In this document: positions 1-9,035 of the stretch, in pieces
How the letters are laid out: each line of letters starts with the position of its first letter
Numbering within the stretch: the first letter of the stretch is position 1
The notes under the pieces: generated by a model
Told to the model about the DNA's origin: nothing
The model's input: only the letters and a program-made list of their open reading frames with translations
Database searches by the model: none
Translations under genes and position numbers: made by a program
Source of the DNA: Tritrichomonas musculus
Taxonomy: Eukaryota; Parabasalia; Tritrichomonadida; Tritrichomonadidae
Assembly: GCA_039105265.1 (NCBI GenBank)
Contig: JAPFFF010000008.1
Location: 558,001-622,000, forward strand
Direction of reading: 5' to 3'
DNA length: 64,000 nucleotides

Positions 1-30
1 AATCTCGTACCTATTTCTTTCTATATGTAA

Positions 31-366
31 ATGTCATTTGTGCCACTCAAAGGCTTTACTAACGACTATGAGATACTGAATAGGTACCCCTTTACTATAA
101 GACGTAAGAGTAATCATTTTATATGCAAAGATGCAAAACATATTAAGGGGTATATACGTGTATGTCTAAATGGCGACTACTACTTGAAACATGTACTTAT
201 AGCAAGACAGTTCATACCTAATGATGACCCACAACATAAAATAGAGGTAGACCATATCAATAGGAATAGGGCTGACTACCATCTAAGCAACTTAAGATGG
301 ATAACCCCAACTGATAGTAACTATAACAGGGATATGCCCAAAATTATAAATGCGAGGGCAGATTAG
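31..366 (+). CDS. HNH endonuclease with NUMOD4-like start (element 1)
   Basis: Protein of 111 aa that resembles small HNH nucleases of the HNH_3/NUMOD4 type found in homing endonucleases and phages. Residues 1-30 match the NUMOD4-like start (DYEILNRYPFTIRR). The centre carries the HNH core: a histidine in KHVLIARQFI, then the VDHINRNRADYHLSNLRW block, in which DH and the late asparagine are the usual metal and phosphate contacts. It is the first gene inside the left terminal repeat, about 25 bases from its edge, and converges with the next small minus-strand gene, overlapping it by 23 bases. Its role in a Polinton is not established; nicking or cutting of target or element DNA is an inference. 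The start codon follows TAAATG, a context seen at many genes of this element. Confidence 0.8.
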   Translation: MSFVPLKGFTNDYEILNRYPFTIRRKSNHFICKDAKHIKGYIRVCLNGDYYLKHVLIARQFIPNDDPQHKIEVDHINRNRADYHLSNLRWITPTDSNYNRDMPKIINARAD

Positions 367-607
367 ATATTTGGTACTCTAAGAACTCAAAGGCAAAATG
401 TTCTATTTGGTCGATAAATTCCAAATCACCATCTTTCATCATTACACCAAGAAATTCAGGTTCGAAATACTCAGCAGCTAACTCTTTTATCTTATTAATT
501 AAAATATTACATACTCCCTCATTAGTCTCACATCTATAATCATAGAGGTAAGACACTATTTTATAGAGGATATATATACGCTCTTTTATGGTCATGAAAT
601 AAGCCAT
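344..607 (-). CDS. Small conserved hypothetical protein, 87 aa (element 1)
   Basis: Minus-strand gene kept in both Polintons at the same place (344-607 and 44136-44399) with several amino-acid changes, which supports a real gene. The product is acidic and mostly helical in composition, with aromatic-rich segments (YILYKIVSYLYDY; FAFEFLEYQ) and no recognisable domain. It ends inside the 3' end of the HNH gene, so the two transcripts would converge and overlap. Function unknown; a small regulatory or virion protein are both possible. Confidence 0.6.
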   Translation of the reverse strand: MAYFMTIKERIYILYKIVSYLYDYRCETNEGVCNILINKIKELAAEYFEPEFLGVMMKDGDLEFIDQIEHFAFEFLEYQISNLPSHL

Positions 608-673
608 TTATACAGAAATAAAAAAAATGAAATAAACAACATCTTCTTCTTCTTTCTTTTATTTGATTTTTAA

Positions 674-2245
674 ATGACAAGTGATGTAGGTACACAAACT
701 AAACCTAACAATAAAATACAACTACTACAAGGTACTATTAAATTTCGACCTAAACTAGTTGATAGAGATGTTGCAAGATTAACAAGAGGTTTGGGTCAAA
801 CTATATGGAAGTTCTCTAATAATCAAATAAATCTACAAAAATTATATGAGACATATTTAAATACTAGTATAGCTTTTAAAGACGTACTTGAATTTGCTAA
901 TAGACTCAAGAGAGAGAGACCAAGAGCAAAATTTACAGGTTGTGTGTTTGCGATTAAGAAAAATCAAGATGATAAAGATGAACATGGGCATTACATAACA
1001 GTATTAAAGCCATATCAATATACTCTCCAAGAATCAGATCAAGGTATATTAACAGAGATAAAATTACATTATGATATTATCAACATAAGGATATCTCGAA
1101 TGAAGACTGAGGAGGAAAAACAAGCAGCTAAAGAACTGAGAGAGCAGATGAAAGAAAGAACATTGAAAAGTGATAAGAAAGAATATAAAACTAGAGGTAT
1201 TCAAACAGATGATATACCAGAATTGGCTCCATTACCCAGACCTCCAACTTTAAATCGAAATGATTATCATCTTAACCTTAGGAAAATCGGTAGGAACCGA
1301 CCCACAAATGTTGAGCCACCAACAAGGGATCAAAATCAAAACAGAATTCAACTTTTACTTCAAAGTAGTACAAATTTAGACGAGGATGATAGACCTAAGA
1401 AAAAATCAAAACAACCTAAGAAAAAATCAAAACGACCTCGTTCACCTTCACCTCCACCTCCTCCTCCTTCTCGTTCACCTCCACCTCCACCACCTCCTCC
1501 TCCTTCATCACCACCTCCACAGTTTCCATCATCACATACCTCTCGAGGTACTAGTCCTCCTCCAAGAGAACCCCGTATGACACCACAGAAGACAGGAGAG
1601 TATACAGTAGACCAAAGACGTCATAAAATTCATGATTGGAGGAGTTTAGTCAATGATGAAAATATAGAAGAAGATGTTATTGATGACTACTTGAAACTTC
1701 TATATAACAAAGGAAAGAGATTGAATAAACAACCTGGTCAAAATGAGGCAGAGTTTGATAAAAAGAAAATATTGGTTTTACCTACTGCATTTTATACCTT
1801 CCTTTCTATGGCATATGAGACTAATGATATGGAAAAAATACATGAACTGATGAAAAGTCCTATCTCAGGTAAACAGTCATTTACACATTTCGATAAAGTA
1901 TTTGTCCCCATTTGCTCAGATGGAGAACATTGGGTTTTATGTATTGTTCGATATCCAAAGAAAATAATCGAATGCTATGACTCTGAGAATAAGTCAATGG
2001 CACCAGAGGTAAAGACACTTAATAAGTGGATCAATATTTCAGGAACAGGTAAGTTAAAAGCAAAATATTATGATGTACCTAGTCAAAGGAATAATAAGGA
2101 TTGTGGAGTGTTTCTAATGGAATCTTGTCGTACCTTTTTGCATGAAGGAGATGGTAAGTTTAAACAACGCAATATGCCAGATATTAGAAAGAGAATACTT
2201 CGAGAACTTCAAAACAATGAATTAGAAACAGGTGTTGTATATTAA
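674..2245 (+). CDS. PRO: Adenain/Ulp1-like cysteine protease with proline-rich linker (element 1)
   Basis: Protein of 523 aa. The C-terminal third is a C48/adenain-type cysteine protease: His419 in GEHWVL, Asp436 in CYDSEN, Gln471 and Cys477 in SQRNNKDCGVF, in the usual His-Asp-Gln-Cys order. In Polintons and adenoviruses this enzyme is the maturation protease that trims virion proteins. Residues about 230-320 form a lysine-rich then poly-proline linker, probably disordered. The N-terminal 150 residues are conserved between the copies but not recognised. Two short motifs, GTQTK (residues 6-10) and GIQTD (about 175-179), resemble LC8 dynein light chain binding sites. It starts at a TAAATG after a T-rich leader and is followed 24 bases later by the candidate minor capsid gene. 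Confidence 0.88.
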   Translation: MTSDVGTQTKPNNKIQLLQGTIKFRPKLVDRDVARLTRGLGQTIWKFSNNQINLQKLYETYLNTSIAFKDVLEFANRLKRERPRAKFTGCVFAIKKNQDDKDEHGHYITVLKPYQYTLQESDQGILTEIKLHYDIINIRISRMKTEEEKQAAKELREQMKERTLKSDKKEYKTRGIQTDDIPELAPLPRPPTLNRNDYHLNLRKIGRNRPTNVEPPTRDQNQNRIQLLLQSSTNLDEDDRPKKKSKQPKKKSKRPRSPSPPPPPPSRSPPPPPPPPPSSPPPQFPSSHTSRGTSPPPREPRMTPQKTGEYTVDQRRHKIHDWRSLVNDENIEEDVIDDYLKLLYNKGKRLNKQPGQNEAEFDKKKILVLPTAFYTFLSMAYETNDMEKIHELMKSPISGKQSFTHFDKVFVPICSDGEHWVLCIVRYPKKIIECYDSENKSMAPEVKTLNKWINISGTGKLKAKYYDVPSQRNNKDCGVFLMESCRTFLHEGDGKFKQRNMPDIRKRILRELQNNELETGVVY

Positions 2246-2269
2246 TAAAGACTTTTTATTCAACTCGAA

Positions 2270-3271
2270 ATGGAATTACCACCAAGTGTTAACACTTTAT
2301 ATCCTAATCGAGATAATATAGTTAATGATGGTAATACACCTCTTCCAATCGAAACAGCCTACTTCCTTGAGGATGCTCAACATGATAAAGCTAAGTTTAA
2401 TAGGTATTGGTTTAATTTCCCACCAGAATGGTCAACTGCAAACAAAGGGGAATCTATTGTTGGCGTTCGTTCAGCACATATCATTAAGAGAAGACGCAAA
2501 ATGGAAGTAGAGATTGAAATATATAAGATACATAAGAAAACATATGAGTTTGTTTGTGGTGGAACATGGAATGATGGAACACTAAAAGAAGACTATATAA
2601 CTGGTTCAAATCATGAATATGGGTGCTTCAAAGTCATTGATTGGGTGTCAGTCGATGGAGATTTACGTGGATTTTTTGATGCAGTTAATCGTGCATTCAA
2701 GTCATACATTAGAACTTCTAAATTAGACAAATTTGTTCAAAATGATGATGATATACAGGATAGAGATATACAAACCGATGGATACTATGATAAAAATGGT
2801 TTTCATGAAATCATTTATACAGAAAGAAATAAAGCAGGGAACCATAAATACTACTATAACAATAGTAAGAATGAACGAGATTGGGAGTATACTGCACCAT
2901 ATATGAACTTTTTCCAACTTAAATCCTGGAATGATGACTTTGCAGATGTGTTTAATATAGGTAATGGCATATTTCAAAATAAACCAGAAAAATATCAAAC
3001 ATGGCACAAGGAATTGATATTTGATAATATATGGGACAGACAATCATGTAAAATATATTCATCTATAGGTGAACAAGCATTGCATAACTATATTGGAGAT
3101 AGTGATGTTGAATATAGTCCTATTAAGTACTTCAAGTTAAACTCAATGGACCAAAGGTTTTGGATAGACTTCTATAGTGATGCACATTATAATTGTCCAA
3201 CAAAACTACCTCCAAATGATTCATTTGTAATCGAAATGCAATTCCTTCAATACGATAAGATGTTTATTTAA
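2270..3271 (+). CDS. Conserved Polinton protein, candidate minor capsid (penton-like) (element 1)
   Basis: Protein of 333 aa with a homologue of 430 aa in the older Polinton remnant at 26181-27473. Both begin with a block around PIETAYFLED and RYWFNFPPEWSTAN and end with a block of WDRQSCKIYSSI, HNYIG and FVIEMQF. The beta-rich ending and its conservation across families would fit the single jelly-roll minor capsid (penton) protein that Polintons are known to encode, but I assign this by position and general look only. The middle differs greatly in length between families. DIQTD at residues 166-170 matches a motif found in other proteins of the element. Only 6 bases separate its stop from the integrase start. 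Confidence 0.55.
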   Translation: MELPPSVNTLYPNRDNIVNDGNTPLPIETAYFLEDAQHDKAKFNRYWFNFPPEWSTANKGESIVGVRSAHIIKRRRKMEVEIEIYKIHKKTYEFVCGGTWNDGTLKEDYITGSNHEYGCFKVIDWVSVDGDLRGFFDAVNRAFKSYIRTSKLDKFVQNDDDIQDRDIQTDGYYDKNGFHEIIYTERNKAGNHKYYYNNSKNERDWEYTAPYMNFFQLKSWNDDFADVFNIGNGIFQNKPEKYQTWHKELIFDNIWDRQSCKIYSSIGEQALHNYIGDSDVEYSPIKYFKLNSMDQRFWIDFYSDAHYNCPTKLPPNDSFVIEMQFLQYDKMFI

Positions 3272-3277
3272 AAATAA

Positions 3278-4432
3278 ATGAGTAAAGAAGAACCAAGCCC
3301 ATATGAAAAATTATACAACAAAGCTAAATGGAAGACCTTGGACAAATACCTTAGCATGGCAAAACAAGAGAATCTAAATGAAGACGAAGCAAAGAAATAC
3401 TTTGATGAAAAAGTAGTACATGATAAGAGAGTACCTAAAGCACAATTTATTCCTATTGTATCCAAACATCCTCATGGTTATCAAATGGATACCTTCATTA
3501 ATAATAAAGAGGCAGGTGGGTTGAATTATCTAATGTTCATTAATATCAACACCAGAAAAGCATATGCATATCCTATGAATGGTAAAGGAGCAAGAGAAGT
3601 ATTAACAGCACTTCATAAATTTGTTAATGATGTACCTCATGTATATTCGATAACAAGTGATGAGGATGCTGCATATTTATCATCAACAGTCTTAGACTTC
3701 ATGAGAGAGAAGAACATAAAATATCGAACAACAACTGAGAATAACCATAATGTACTTGGCATTATTAATAGGTTTATGAGAACCATAAGAGATGCTATTG
3801 GTGAAAATAGGTTTATTCAACCAAAGGAGATGCATGATTTGGTTAACATATATAACAACTCTCCTCATAGGTCTCTAGATAATAAAGCACCTAATGATAT
3901 TACTCCAGAGGATGAAATAAAGTACATACAAAAGAATGCACGCATTAATCCATATCATTTTAATCCAGGTGAGAAGGTCAGGTTAGTACTCGAAAAAGAA
4001 CCATTTGGTAAAAGAAGAAGTAATTTGTCTAATGAGTCTTATATAGTTGACTCGCAAAAAGGTAACCAGTTTGTGGTCAAGTCCAAAGATGGTTCAACTA
4101 GTTCATTCCCTGGATATAGGTTGTTAAGGACAAGAGACAAAAGGATTAAAGTAGCTGAAAGACTAAATGAAGGTAAAGAAGGTATTATTGAAAAAATATA
4201 TAACTTTGATGAAGATACTGGTAAGTATGATTTAAAATGGGAAGGAGTCGAAGGTGATGATGCCTTTGCTAGACAAACTATTAGAGATGTAAGGAGAGGT
4301 AATCCATTAGTACTTGGTACAGCAGAAAGACAATATTGGTTGGAACAAAAGAAAAATTATGAACGACAAATTAAAGCAGGTCAAAAGGTTGAGGGCAAAC
4401 CAATACCAGATAAAATTATGAAATACATTTAA
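3278..4432 (+). CDS. INT: Polinton integrase with chromodomain-like C-terminus (element 1)
   Basis: Protein of 384 aa of the retroviral integrase (rve) superfamily, which joins element ends to target DNA. The core runs from about residue 60 to 220: first acidic residue in YQMDTFI, second in YSITSDEDAAYL, then the helix NHNVLGIINRFMRTIRDAI and the NNSPHRSLDNKAP motif typical of these integrases. A small beta-barrel-like segment follows (EKVRLVLEKEPF to FPGYRLLRT). Near residues 305-345 a chromodomain-like stretch contains YDLKWEGVEG, as in known Polinton integrases, where it may guide target choice. The gene lies in a tight row with 6 and 10 base gaps. The homologue in the remnant is roughly two-thirds identical by eye. 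Confidence 0.92.
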   Translation: MSKEEPSPYEKLYNKAKWKTLDKYLSMAKQENLNEDEAKKYFDEKVVHDKRVPKAQFIPIVSKHPHGYQMDTFINNKEAGGLNYLMFININTRKAYAYPMNGKGAREVLTALHKFVNDVPHVYSITSDEDAAYLSSTVLDFMREKNIKYRTTTENNHNVLGIINRFMRTIRDAIGENRFIQPKEMHDLVNIYNNSPHRSLDNKAPNDITPEDEIKYIQKNARINPYHFNPGEKVRLVLEKEPFGKRRSNLSNESYIVDSQKGNQFVVKSKDGSTSSFPGYRLLRTRDKRIKVAERLNEGKEGIIEKIYNFDEDTGKYDLKWEGVEGDDAFARQTIRDVRRGNPLVLGTAERQYWLEQKKNYERQIKAGQKVEGKPIPDKIMKYI

Positions 4433-4442
4433 AAATTTGTAA

Positions 4443-5309
4443 ATGGATGAACCCCCAAATGCAGAACTCATAAATAAAGTAGAAACATTGATTAAAGAGA
4501 CCTTACAGAAGAACATGAAAGAGATAGATGGTGCTTTGATTAAACCATTATCACCTGATTATCCTTTTAGCACAAATGGTATATACTTTTTAATTGGTAA
4601 ACCAGGTGCTGGTAAAAGTTTTTGGATATGGAGACATATTATGATAACAGAGAGGTTGTTTAAACATCCATACTACCAAAAGATAATATTTTGCTCAAGC
4701 TCTGGTAAAATGGATAAAACAGCTGAAACACTTAATAAACAGATACGATCAAGAATCGATTATGTAAAGGAAAGAGAATTAATGAGTTATCTTAAAAGAC
4801 ATCTTCGAAGAAAGATAAAGTATTATGCCATTGTCAAATATGTATTATCTCGAATGAAAGAGACCAATGACGAAATGAGGAGGCTCATTGAGAAGCATCA
4901 TTTAAATGAGCTCAATGATAAAATAATATATATAGCCAATAAGTTAGTCAAGTATGAAACATCATCATATCCATATAACACATTATTGATACTAGATGAT
5001 TGTGCAGGTAGTGATTTATTAAAGAATGGTAATAGTGAATTTATCAAGTTGTTAACCAAGACAAGACACTATAATTTAACATGTATCATGGCTATCCAAA
5101 CTATTCGATTTGTTCATATGAATGCTAAAAGGTTAGCAACAGATATAATATGTTATACAGGATATAGTGAGGAAGATTTTACGAGCTTGTTGCAACAAAC
5201 AAATAACTCATTAAATACTAAGCAGACAGTAGCTGAATACTTACAACATAAAGAACCACATGAAAAATTCGTAATGAATATTTCTGCTAATAAGTACTAT
5301 TTCGAATAA
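4443..5309 (+). CDS. ATP: Genome-packaging ATPase, FtsK/HerA (A32-like) type (element 1)
   Basis: Protein of 288 aa, the usual size for the Polinton packaging ATPase related to poxvirus A32. Walker A is GKPGAGKS at residues 52-59; Walker B is LLILDD at 181-186. A later segment, LTKTRHYNLTCIMAIQTIR, fits the sensor region with the polar glutamine of this family. In related viruses this motor drives DNA into preformed capsids. It sits between integrase and the small virion candidates, as in other members of the class. Protein sequence appears the same in element 2. It starts at TAAATG, 10 bases after the integrase stop. Confidence 0.92.
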   Translation: MDEPPNAELINKVETLIKETLQKNMKEIDGALIKPLSPDYPFSTNGIYFLIGKPGAGKSFWIWRHIMITERLFKHPYYQKIIFCSSSGKMDKTAETLNKQIRSRIDYVKERELMSYLKRHLRRKIKYYAIVKYVLSRMKETNDEMRRLIEKHHLNELNDKIIYIANKLVKYETSSYPYNTLLILDDCAGSDLLKNGNSEFIKLLTKTRHYNLTCIMAIQTIRFVHMNAKRLATDIICYTGYSEEDFTSLLQQTNNSLNTKQTVAEYLQHKEPHEKFVMNISANKYYFE

Positions 5310-5326
5310 TTTTTTATTTTTTAAAA

Positions 5327-5782
5327 ATGGGAATTAAACTTCATTCAGAAGAAGATTATTGGAAGCCAAATTATGCTAAACAAAAAGAATTTTCTCCATG
5401 GCAAACGATAATAAAAGGAGGAGTAGGTTTAGGTGGTAAATTATTAATGGGAGCTGCAGATAGTTTTACTGGAGGTCTTGCAAGTAAAATATTGGATGCT
5501 TCAGCAGGTGGATTAACCAAGCATGCTGGTGTTATTGGTTCAGTTGCGAGAGGTCTTGGTGAAAGCTACTTGAGCGATAGTACAAGAAATAAATTAGCAA
5601 ACATAGCTGACACAGCATTAAAATATGTCCCAGATGGAAAAGTGAAAACTGCCTTATCATCAATTAATAAATCTGCAAAAGGTGAATCAGTTGGAGCACC
5701 TCTTGAAAAGCCAGCATTTTCGTCTAGATCATTACAAGAGAGTGACTTTACTACTAACAATCGGGCGAGAACCTACATCTAA
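5327..5782 (+). CDS. Gly/Ala-rich small protein, candidate membrane-active virion protein (element 1)
   Basis: Protein of 151 aa. After a charged aromatic start (EEDYWKPNY) it has a long Gly/Ala-rich amphipathic stretch at residues 27-70 (GGVGLGGKLLMGAADS, GGLASK, GGLTKHAGVIGSVARGLG), followed by a polar tail. Short proteins of this make-up next to the capsid gene of adeno- and Polinton-like viruses can be internal membrane-active proteins, as adenovirus protein VI is. That assignment is inference; no domain is recognised. The N-terminal half differs clearly from the copy in element 2 while the C-terminal half is the same, an unusual pattern discussed in the findings. Confidence 0.6.
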   Translation: MGIKLHSEEDYWKPNYAKQKEFSPWQTIIKGGVGLGGKLLMGAADSFTGGLASKILDASAGGLTKHAGVIGSVARGLGESYLSDSTRNKLANIADTALKYVPDGKVKTALSSINKSAKGESVGAPLEKPAFSSRSLQESDFTTNNRARTYI

Positions 5783-5829
5783 TGAAAACTCAAAAAAACT
5801 AAATTTTTGGACTTTTTTGTTTATTTTAA

Positions 5830-6381
5830 ATGTCAAAACATCTAACAGGTTCTAAGAGACTTGCAGTTATTCATAAATGGTTGAATGGAAGGGATGACCC
5901 AGATTGGGAAGTTTTACCTACAAAAACCAAAGACAAGTATATTGTAAAACAGCGAAAAACTCCAATAACTCGAGAATATCAAGAAAACTCAGAAAGTGAA
6001 AATAACGAAGAAACTCAAGAAAACTCAGACAGTGAAGAACATGAGGAACTTGAAGAAAAGCCAAGAAAGCCAATAAGTTCGAAAGCTGCACGAAAACCTC
6101 CAAAACCTCGAAAAACTCAACAAAGCCAAGTTTATGACCCTACTGTGAATGAGGAAATACTAAAACAGCTAAAATCACTAGGTGAAGAAATGAAGATAAG
6201 TCGAGAGAAGAAAGAACAGAGACGTATGATAAAGGAGGTTGTTGATAAAAGGATGAGTAAACCAAGACAACAGTATGTTCCTGAAGAACCGCCACAACAA
6301 TATGAAGAAGAACAACAACCTCAATATATACCTATGAGACCTATTGGTAGGAGAAATCGCATCTTTGAAGATATGATGTAA
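5830..6381 (+). CDS. Charged low-complexity protein, 183 aa (element 1)
   Basis: The start (SKHLTGSKRLAVIHKWLNG, DDPDWEVLP) looks folded; the rest is low complexity. Residues 50-80 are Glu/Ser-rich acidic, 80-105 are Lys/Pro/Arg-rich, and the tail is Pro/Gln/Glu-rich. A protein of this kind just before the major capsid gene could be a scaffold, a DNA-condensing core protein or a substrate of the viral protease. No family recognised. It has its own T-rich leader and TAAATG start, and its TAAA stop is followed 17 bases later by the capsid gene. The protein appears the same in element 2. Confidence 0.6.
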   Translation: MSKHLTGSKRLAVIHKWLNGRDDPDWEVLPTKTKDKYIVKQRKTPITREYQENSESENNEETQENSDSEEHEELEEKPRKPISSKAARKPPKPRKTQQSQVYDPTVNEEILKQLKSLGEEMKISREKKEQRRMIKEVVDKRMSKPRQQYVPEEPPQQYEEEQQPQYIPMRPIGRRNRIFEDMM

Positions 6382-6398
6382 ATTTTTTTCTATCTAAA

Positions 6399-8081
6399 AT
6401 GCTTAACAAGGAATCCTATATGAAAACCTCAGCAGAGGTTTGTACTCAGATTGCATCTTACTTTGATGTTGTCGATAATTGCATAGCACTTAGTGATACT
6501 AATAAGGCATACTCATTAAATCCACAAACTTCGTATTCACCATCACCACCAATTAAGAGTGGTTCCTATACAACATGTATTATCTCTCCTAATACTCATA
6601 ATACTGCTGATATATATAATGGATTTATTCGAGCAGATATGAGAGTGATGATAAAAATAGACAAGCCAATTCTAAGTGATTTAGAAAATGTCAGTGGTTA
6701 TAATTTTGGTAAGGTATGGTTTGGCTTTAAGGATGCTCGAGATGCTGTTGAGAAGTATGAAATTGTAGCTAATGGTATGACGCTTTATACCCAGAACTTT
6801 GGATGTGAAGAATCCTTTTTAACTGCATGTTGTGCAAATGAAGTTACTAAAAGAGCTGATATATATAGTAAAGCAAGACATAAGGATATTTGGAATGATA
6901 CTCATGGAAGGAGATGTGGTTTTGTTGCAAATCTTAACAAAGATGTGACTTCTGTCACTGAAACAATTAGATTAAAGATTGATTTGCGACGATTCCTACC
7001 TTTATCTAATATCAAGTACTTGCCAGCATTTGCAGGTAAAATCGAATTACGTCTATACTTTTCAACAGCTGGTATGGTATATTGTCCAGTTGGTTTTGAA
7101 AAGAGCTTGGTTGCTAATCCACATATAATGAAAGACTTCAATGTTGATGAAATTACCAATGAATTTCGACCTATTGGAGAACCAATATGGATGTGGACAA
7201 GTACCGAAAAAATAGCAATGGATAAGATTAATGACCCCAAGAATCTTCCACCTGTTGGTGAAAATCATGGAGGAGCATATGAAATTGACGGAGCTAACAA
7301 GACTAAGGAAAGAGTTGACCGAACTATTTACAGTGATTGGAGAACTTGGAGTGTTGTTGATTATTCCATTGAAGAATGTGCGAGTATTATACCTTGTTTT
7401 GGTATTCATGAATCTGTATATACAGCACTTGTTCAAAGATATGCTAACCCACAACATCCACTTACATTCCCAACACAGATTATGTCATTTTACACTTGTA
7501 CAAGACCTCTTAATAATGAACAAGATAAAGCAACTATTACTATTACACCTAATTTTGTAGATAGTATGTTTTGCTTATTCCCACTCAAGCATACACATAA
7601 GACATACTTCAAGAATCCTATGTTTGAAGCATTTCATATGAATTGTGGTAATTACAATAATATTCCTGCTAAAGCATTTGGTACGAATGGTAAGTATCCA
7701 GAGTTCCTCGAATATTGCCAGAATGCAATGAACATGAATGGAGAGCAAAATGGATTTAATAAAGAGGTTATTGCAAGTTTAGCGAATGAGTATCAATATA
7801 ATGAAAACACAACAGGCTATTATCCAAATGATAGGTCCTCATTCTTCATAGGTCTTCCTACTGAAACAGATGGAACATATCAACAAGGTCTTTCAAGTCT
7901 TGCACCTATTAACTTCGAATTGATATGTAGTCAAAAGGCAGATAATCCATTTAGACAGGAAGTAGATACACCTCCATTATTATGCTTATTAACAGATATA
8001 TCAATTAGTATCTTAATTAGACCTAATGGTATGCCACCATCAGTACGTATTGGTCCTTATGATTTAACAACCCCTGAGTAA
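6399..8081 (+). CDS. MCP: Major capsid protein, double jelly-roll type (element 1)
   Basis: Protein of 560 aa. It lies downstream of the packaging ATPase and has the length and composition of Polinton major capsid proteins: beta-rich, many aromatic residues, a C-terminal block ending in ISILIRPNGMPPSVRIGPYDL. Polinton capsid proteins have a double jelly-roll fold and build icosahedral shells; here the fold is inferred from position, size and composition, not from a motif that can be read directly. Only about one amino acid differs between the two copies in the window, the strongest conservation of any large gene here, consistent with purifying selection or a very recent common origin. Confidence 0.8.
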   Translation: MLNKESYMKTSAEVCTQIASYFDVVDNCIALSDTNKAYSLNPQTSYSPSPPIKSGSYTTCIISPNTHNTADIYNGFIRADMRVMIKIDKPILSDLENVSGYNFGKVWFGFKDARDAVEKYEIVANGMTLYTQNFGCEESFLTACCANEVTKRADIYSKARHKDIWNDTHGRRCGFVANLNKDVTSVTETIRLKIDLRRFLPLSNIKYLPAFAGKIELRLYFSTAGMVYCPVGFEKSLVANPHIMKDFNVDEITNEFRPIGEPIWMWTSTEKIAMDKINDPKNLPPVGENHGGAYEIDGANKTKERVDRTIYSDWRTWSVVDYSIEECASIIPCFGIHESVYTALVQRYANPQHPLTFPTQIMSFYTCTRPLNNEQDKATITITPNFVDSMFCLFPLKHTHKTYFKNPMFEAFHMNCGNYNNIPAKAFGTNGKYPEFLEYCQNAMNMNGEQNGFNKEVIASLANEYQYNENTTGYYPNDRSSFFIGLPTETDGTYQQGLSSLAPINFELICSQKADNPFRQEVDTPPLLCLLTDISISILIRPNGMPPSVRIGPYDLTTPE

Positions 8082-8108
8082 AAAGATGTATTTTTTATTT
8101 TATAGAAA

Positions 8109-8543
8109 ATGTCGAATGATTATAGAAGCCCACATGCTGAGATTGTTGGAAGAGAAGGTATGATGTATAATGAAGCTACCATGAAAAATAAGGACATAGA
8201 GTTTCAACATTTTGGTGTGTTCAGTAATACTAATACTTATTCTGTAACTTTCAACCCATATATTAATCGACCACCTACCCAGATTATTGAACATGAGGAC
8301 CCTGTTAGATTTCCAGATACTCGAGAACATATAACCAAACCTGTTCGTGAACCTCCTGTTAGTATTACAGATGGTGGTTTTTATCGACATATAGGTGAAA
8401 AAGATAGACCAGTACCTCTCTTACCAAAATATCTTAAGAAGCCTGAGAAACCACCAATGCAAGGTAGAGCAAGAGAATATAATAAACAAGATATTCGATA
8501 TGGACCTACCCAACATATCTTTACCCAAAATAACATATATTAA
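8109..8543 (+). CDS. Small conserved hypothetical protein, 144 aa (element 1)
   Basis: Proline- and arginine-rich protein (NRPPTQIIEHEDPVRFPDTREHITKP, LLPKYLKKPEKPP) with few hydrophobic runs, so probably extended or partly disordered. It follows the capsid gene by 27 bases and has its own T-rich leader. One amino-acid change from the copy in element 2. A minor virion or assembly factor is likely from context; no family recognised. Confidence 0.6.
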   Translation: MSNDYRSPHAEIVGREGMMYNEATMKNKDIEFQHFGVFSNTNTYSVTFNPYINRPPTQIIEHEDPVRFPDTREHITKPVREPPVSITDGGFYRHIGEKDRPVPLLPKYLKKPEKPPMQGRAREYNKQDIRYGPTQHIFTQNNIY

Positions 8544-8567
8544 TTTTTTATTGAATTTTTTATCCAG

Positions 8568-9014
8568 ATGAAAATGACAACAAGAAACGTCTATGACTAT
8601 GTCAATGAACTTCGCGCAAAATGTGCTCCAAATACTAAACAATGTAATTTCTCGATACTTTGTGACAAGTACCCAATGAAAACAGGAGAATGGAGTTATT
8701 TAGGCAAAGTACTCTATGTCTCAATCAAGGTAAAAGACAAGTGCCACAGATTTTATCCAGATAAGCTCAAAGAACTTGATCTTGACTCAATATTTATTAA
8801 GCCTAACTCAAGGAGAAAAATAACTGAAGATTTCGAAGAGTTCTACATAAATGGAAACACTACCACTCAAGAGTATCAAGGAATCAAATACTACAACTAC
8901 TCCATTGCAGCTGCTCCTACAAGTCATAAACCAAAAATCGATGCTCTCAAGCAGAAATATCAAATTGAGTCATTTGACATGTTTATTGGAGAACAGCTAG
9001 ACTTAGTACTTTAA
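8568..9014 (+). CDS. Small conserved hypothetical protein, 148 aa (element 1)
   Basis: Mixed alpha/beta composition without low complexity, so probably a compact domain. It has two cysteines near residues 18 and 24 (ELRAKCAPNTKQCNFSILC) and a third at 30, but no clear zinc motif. The start could be Met1 or Met3, two codons later. Three conservative changes from element 2. It lies 24 bases after the preceding gene and 21 before the next, within the capsid-proximal row. Function unknown. Confidence 0.6.
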   Translation: MKMTTRNVYDYVNELRAKCAPNTKQCNFSILCDKYPMKTGEWSYLGKVLYVSIKVKDKCHRFYPDKLKELDLDSIFIKPNSRRKITEDFEEFYINGNTTTQEYQGIKYYNYSIAAAPTSHKPKIDALKQKYQIESFDMFIGEQLDLVL

Positions 9015-9035
9015 GCCTATTTTTTCCCAACCTAA

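Noticed and set aside
6902-7457. Antisense open frames of 112 and 131 aa inside the capsid gene
   Set aside because: Shadows of the capsid coding sequence; low-information composition and no leader, and the sense gene is clearly the real one.
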